A stretch of 5,121 nt of DNA from Candidatus Schekmanbacteria bacterium. GTDB taxonomy: Bacteria > Schekmanbacteria > GWA2-38-11 > J061. A model generated the notes under the pieces. The model did no database searches. It was not told where the DNA came from and was given only the letters and a program-made list of their open reading frames with translations. This document shows, one piece after another, positions 4,768-5,121 of the stretch (within the stretch, counting starts at the first letter, position 1; the number at the start of each line of letters is the position of its first letter). The translations under genes were made by a program, and so were the position numbers. The DNA lies in contig JACRJM010000016.1 in NCBI GenBank assembly GCA_016219965.1, positions 1 to 5,121 of the forward strand. Direction: 5' to 3'.

Positions 4768-4931
4768 TAAACAGCAACCTCAAATTCTGATAAGTCACGT
4801 GCATAATCAAGGCATGCAATAATCTGTTCCTTTATCAGGTCTGGAAACTCCGCTATAATCTCTTCGACAGTATTTCCTGACGCTAAATATCCAAGGATAA
4901 GACTTACCTTCCGATTCCGCGGGGACACCAT
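4767..4931 (-). pseudogene. DUF433 antitoxin-like protein, 5' end replaced by RAYT terminus
   Basis: The frame KVSLILGYLASGNTVEEIIA, EFPDLIKEQIIACLDYARDL and SEFEVAV is the C-terminal half of DUF433, whose family pattern is GTRxxVxxILxxLAxGxxxEEIxxxFPxLxxExIxAxLxYA. Full proteins are about 75-80 aa and begin with a PVIxGTR block, which is missing. At 4913-4919 the sequence passes into ATTCCG, the RAYT terminus. An ATG supplied by that element at 4931 keeps the frame open (54 codons in all), but no ribosome binding site precedes it, so expression is doubtful. DUF433 proteins are usually antitoxins or DNA-binding partners of DUF5615, whose remnant follows at once. Confidence 0.75.
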
Positions 4932-5061
4932 ACATAATTATATTAATTCGTTATCTTTGGTCCAGGTTTTCTCTTTCTCGAAGAACGGTTCAATTGTATC
5001 TCAAGATTCTTAATGAACGCCTCACTTCCCAAAGGTCTTCCGGTTCTTTCATGACAACTGA
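4914..5061 (-). mobile_element. RAYT/IS200-like element, second truncated copy
   Basis: The edge ATTCCGCGGGGACACC (4914-4929) and the adjoining sequence repeat the copy at 2611-2756 in the same orientation. By eye, the 119 bases from the transposase stop to AACTGA differ at nine positions (about 92% identical). Homology stops at 5061, before the rest of the transposase and without the GGGCGCTGTC edge. The left edge lies exactly where DUF433 homology ends. Confidence 0.65.
4943..5061 (-). pseudogene. REP-associated (Y1) transposase, C-terminal 39 residues
   Basis: The minus-strand frame SCHERTGRPLGSEAFIKNLE, IQLNRSSRKRKPGPKITN and TAA 4945-4943 is the RAYT C-terminus. It retains KPGPK, the usual tail, where the other copy has KPVPK. 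Upstream of SCHERTG (5061) the frame leaves homology and soon meets stops. It is non-functional debris. Confidence 0.75.
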
Positions 5062-5074
5062 CATTGGTTTGACA

Positions 5075-5111
5075 GTTCACGTAAAGATGTGATACACATA
5101 TTTATGTGAAC
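5075..5111. repeat. 37-bp near-perfect palindrome
   Basis: Arms GTTCACGTAAAGATGTG (5075-5091) and CACATATTTATGTGAAC (5095-5111) pair along 17 positions around a 3-base ATA centre, with one G-T wobble and one G-A mismatch. TTGACA lies at 5069-5074, directly before it, and TTATGT recurs at 5102-5107 and 5112-5117, ten bases apart. There is no T-run immediately after, so a terminator on the + strand is unlikely. A recombination site, operator or transposon end is possible. Confidence 0.6.
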
Positions 5112-5121
5112 TTATGTAAAA

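Noticed and set aside
1-5121. CRISPR array, tRNA or rRNA genes
   Set aside because: No regularly spaced repeats of suitable length and no tRNA or rRNA-like conserved stretches were seen on either strand.

Overview
The window looks like an accessory, gene-decay region of a bacterial chromosome with moderately AT-rich DNA. The mix is typical of the larger, repeat-rich genomes of Planctomycetes (for example anammox Brocadiales), Desulfobacterota or Nitrospirota: SBBP beta-propeller repeats, REP-associated (RAYT, IS200-like) transposase remnants, an IS3-family element, and several small toxin-antitoxin modules. That taxonomic reading is inference. No marker gene, rRNA or tRNA is present.

Left part (1-950, + strand): the end of an IS3-family orfA and most of orfB. 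OrfB is cut at about base 674, before the third catalytic residue (Glu), and the DNA switches to a fragment of an SBBP (beta-propeller repeat) gene. A second SBBP fragment lies at about 2490-2608 in the same orientation, so one ancestral repeat gene, or two related ones, has been broken up. Between the fragments is an AT-rich minus-strand cassette (951-2343). It holds a decayed secreted-protein gene (one frameshift, one in-frame amber), a possible 28-codon ORF, and an intact 251-aa protein with a PD-(D/E)XK-nuclease-like N-terminus. The last three reading frames are joined by TAATG and TGAATG junctions, as in a translationally coupled operon.

Middle and right part (2607-5061, minus-strand coding): RAYT-type remnants at 2607-2834 and 4914-5061, sharing a direct repeat about 92% identical over 119 bases, and a 121-bp coding-free element (3621-3741) bounded by the same two termini. 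Between them are two apparently intact two-gene toxin-antitoxin operons: 3410-2929, DUF4258/RelE-like toxin first; and 4554-4103, antitoxin first then a RelE/HigB-like toxin. There is also a 72-aa orphan (3969-3751) and a decayed DUF433-DUF5615 module (4931-4690) whose 5' end was replaced by the RAYT terminus. Both intact modules have well-formed sigma-70-type promoters upstream; the one at 4642-4670 directly abuts a 12-bp tandem repeat containing TAAGCTTA palindromes. The window ends in a 37-bp near-perfect palindrome (5075-5111).

Functionally, only the toxin-antitoxin pairs, the 251-aa protein and the 72-aa orphan look intact. The rest is a record of successive transposon insertions and deletions into repeat-protein and toxin-antitoxin genes.
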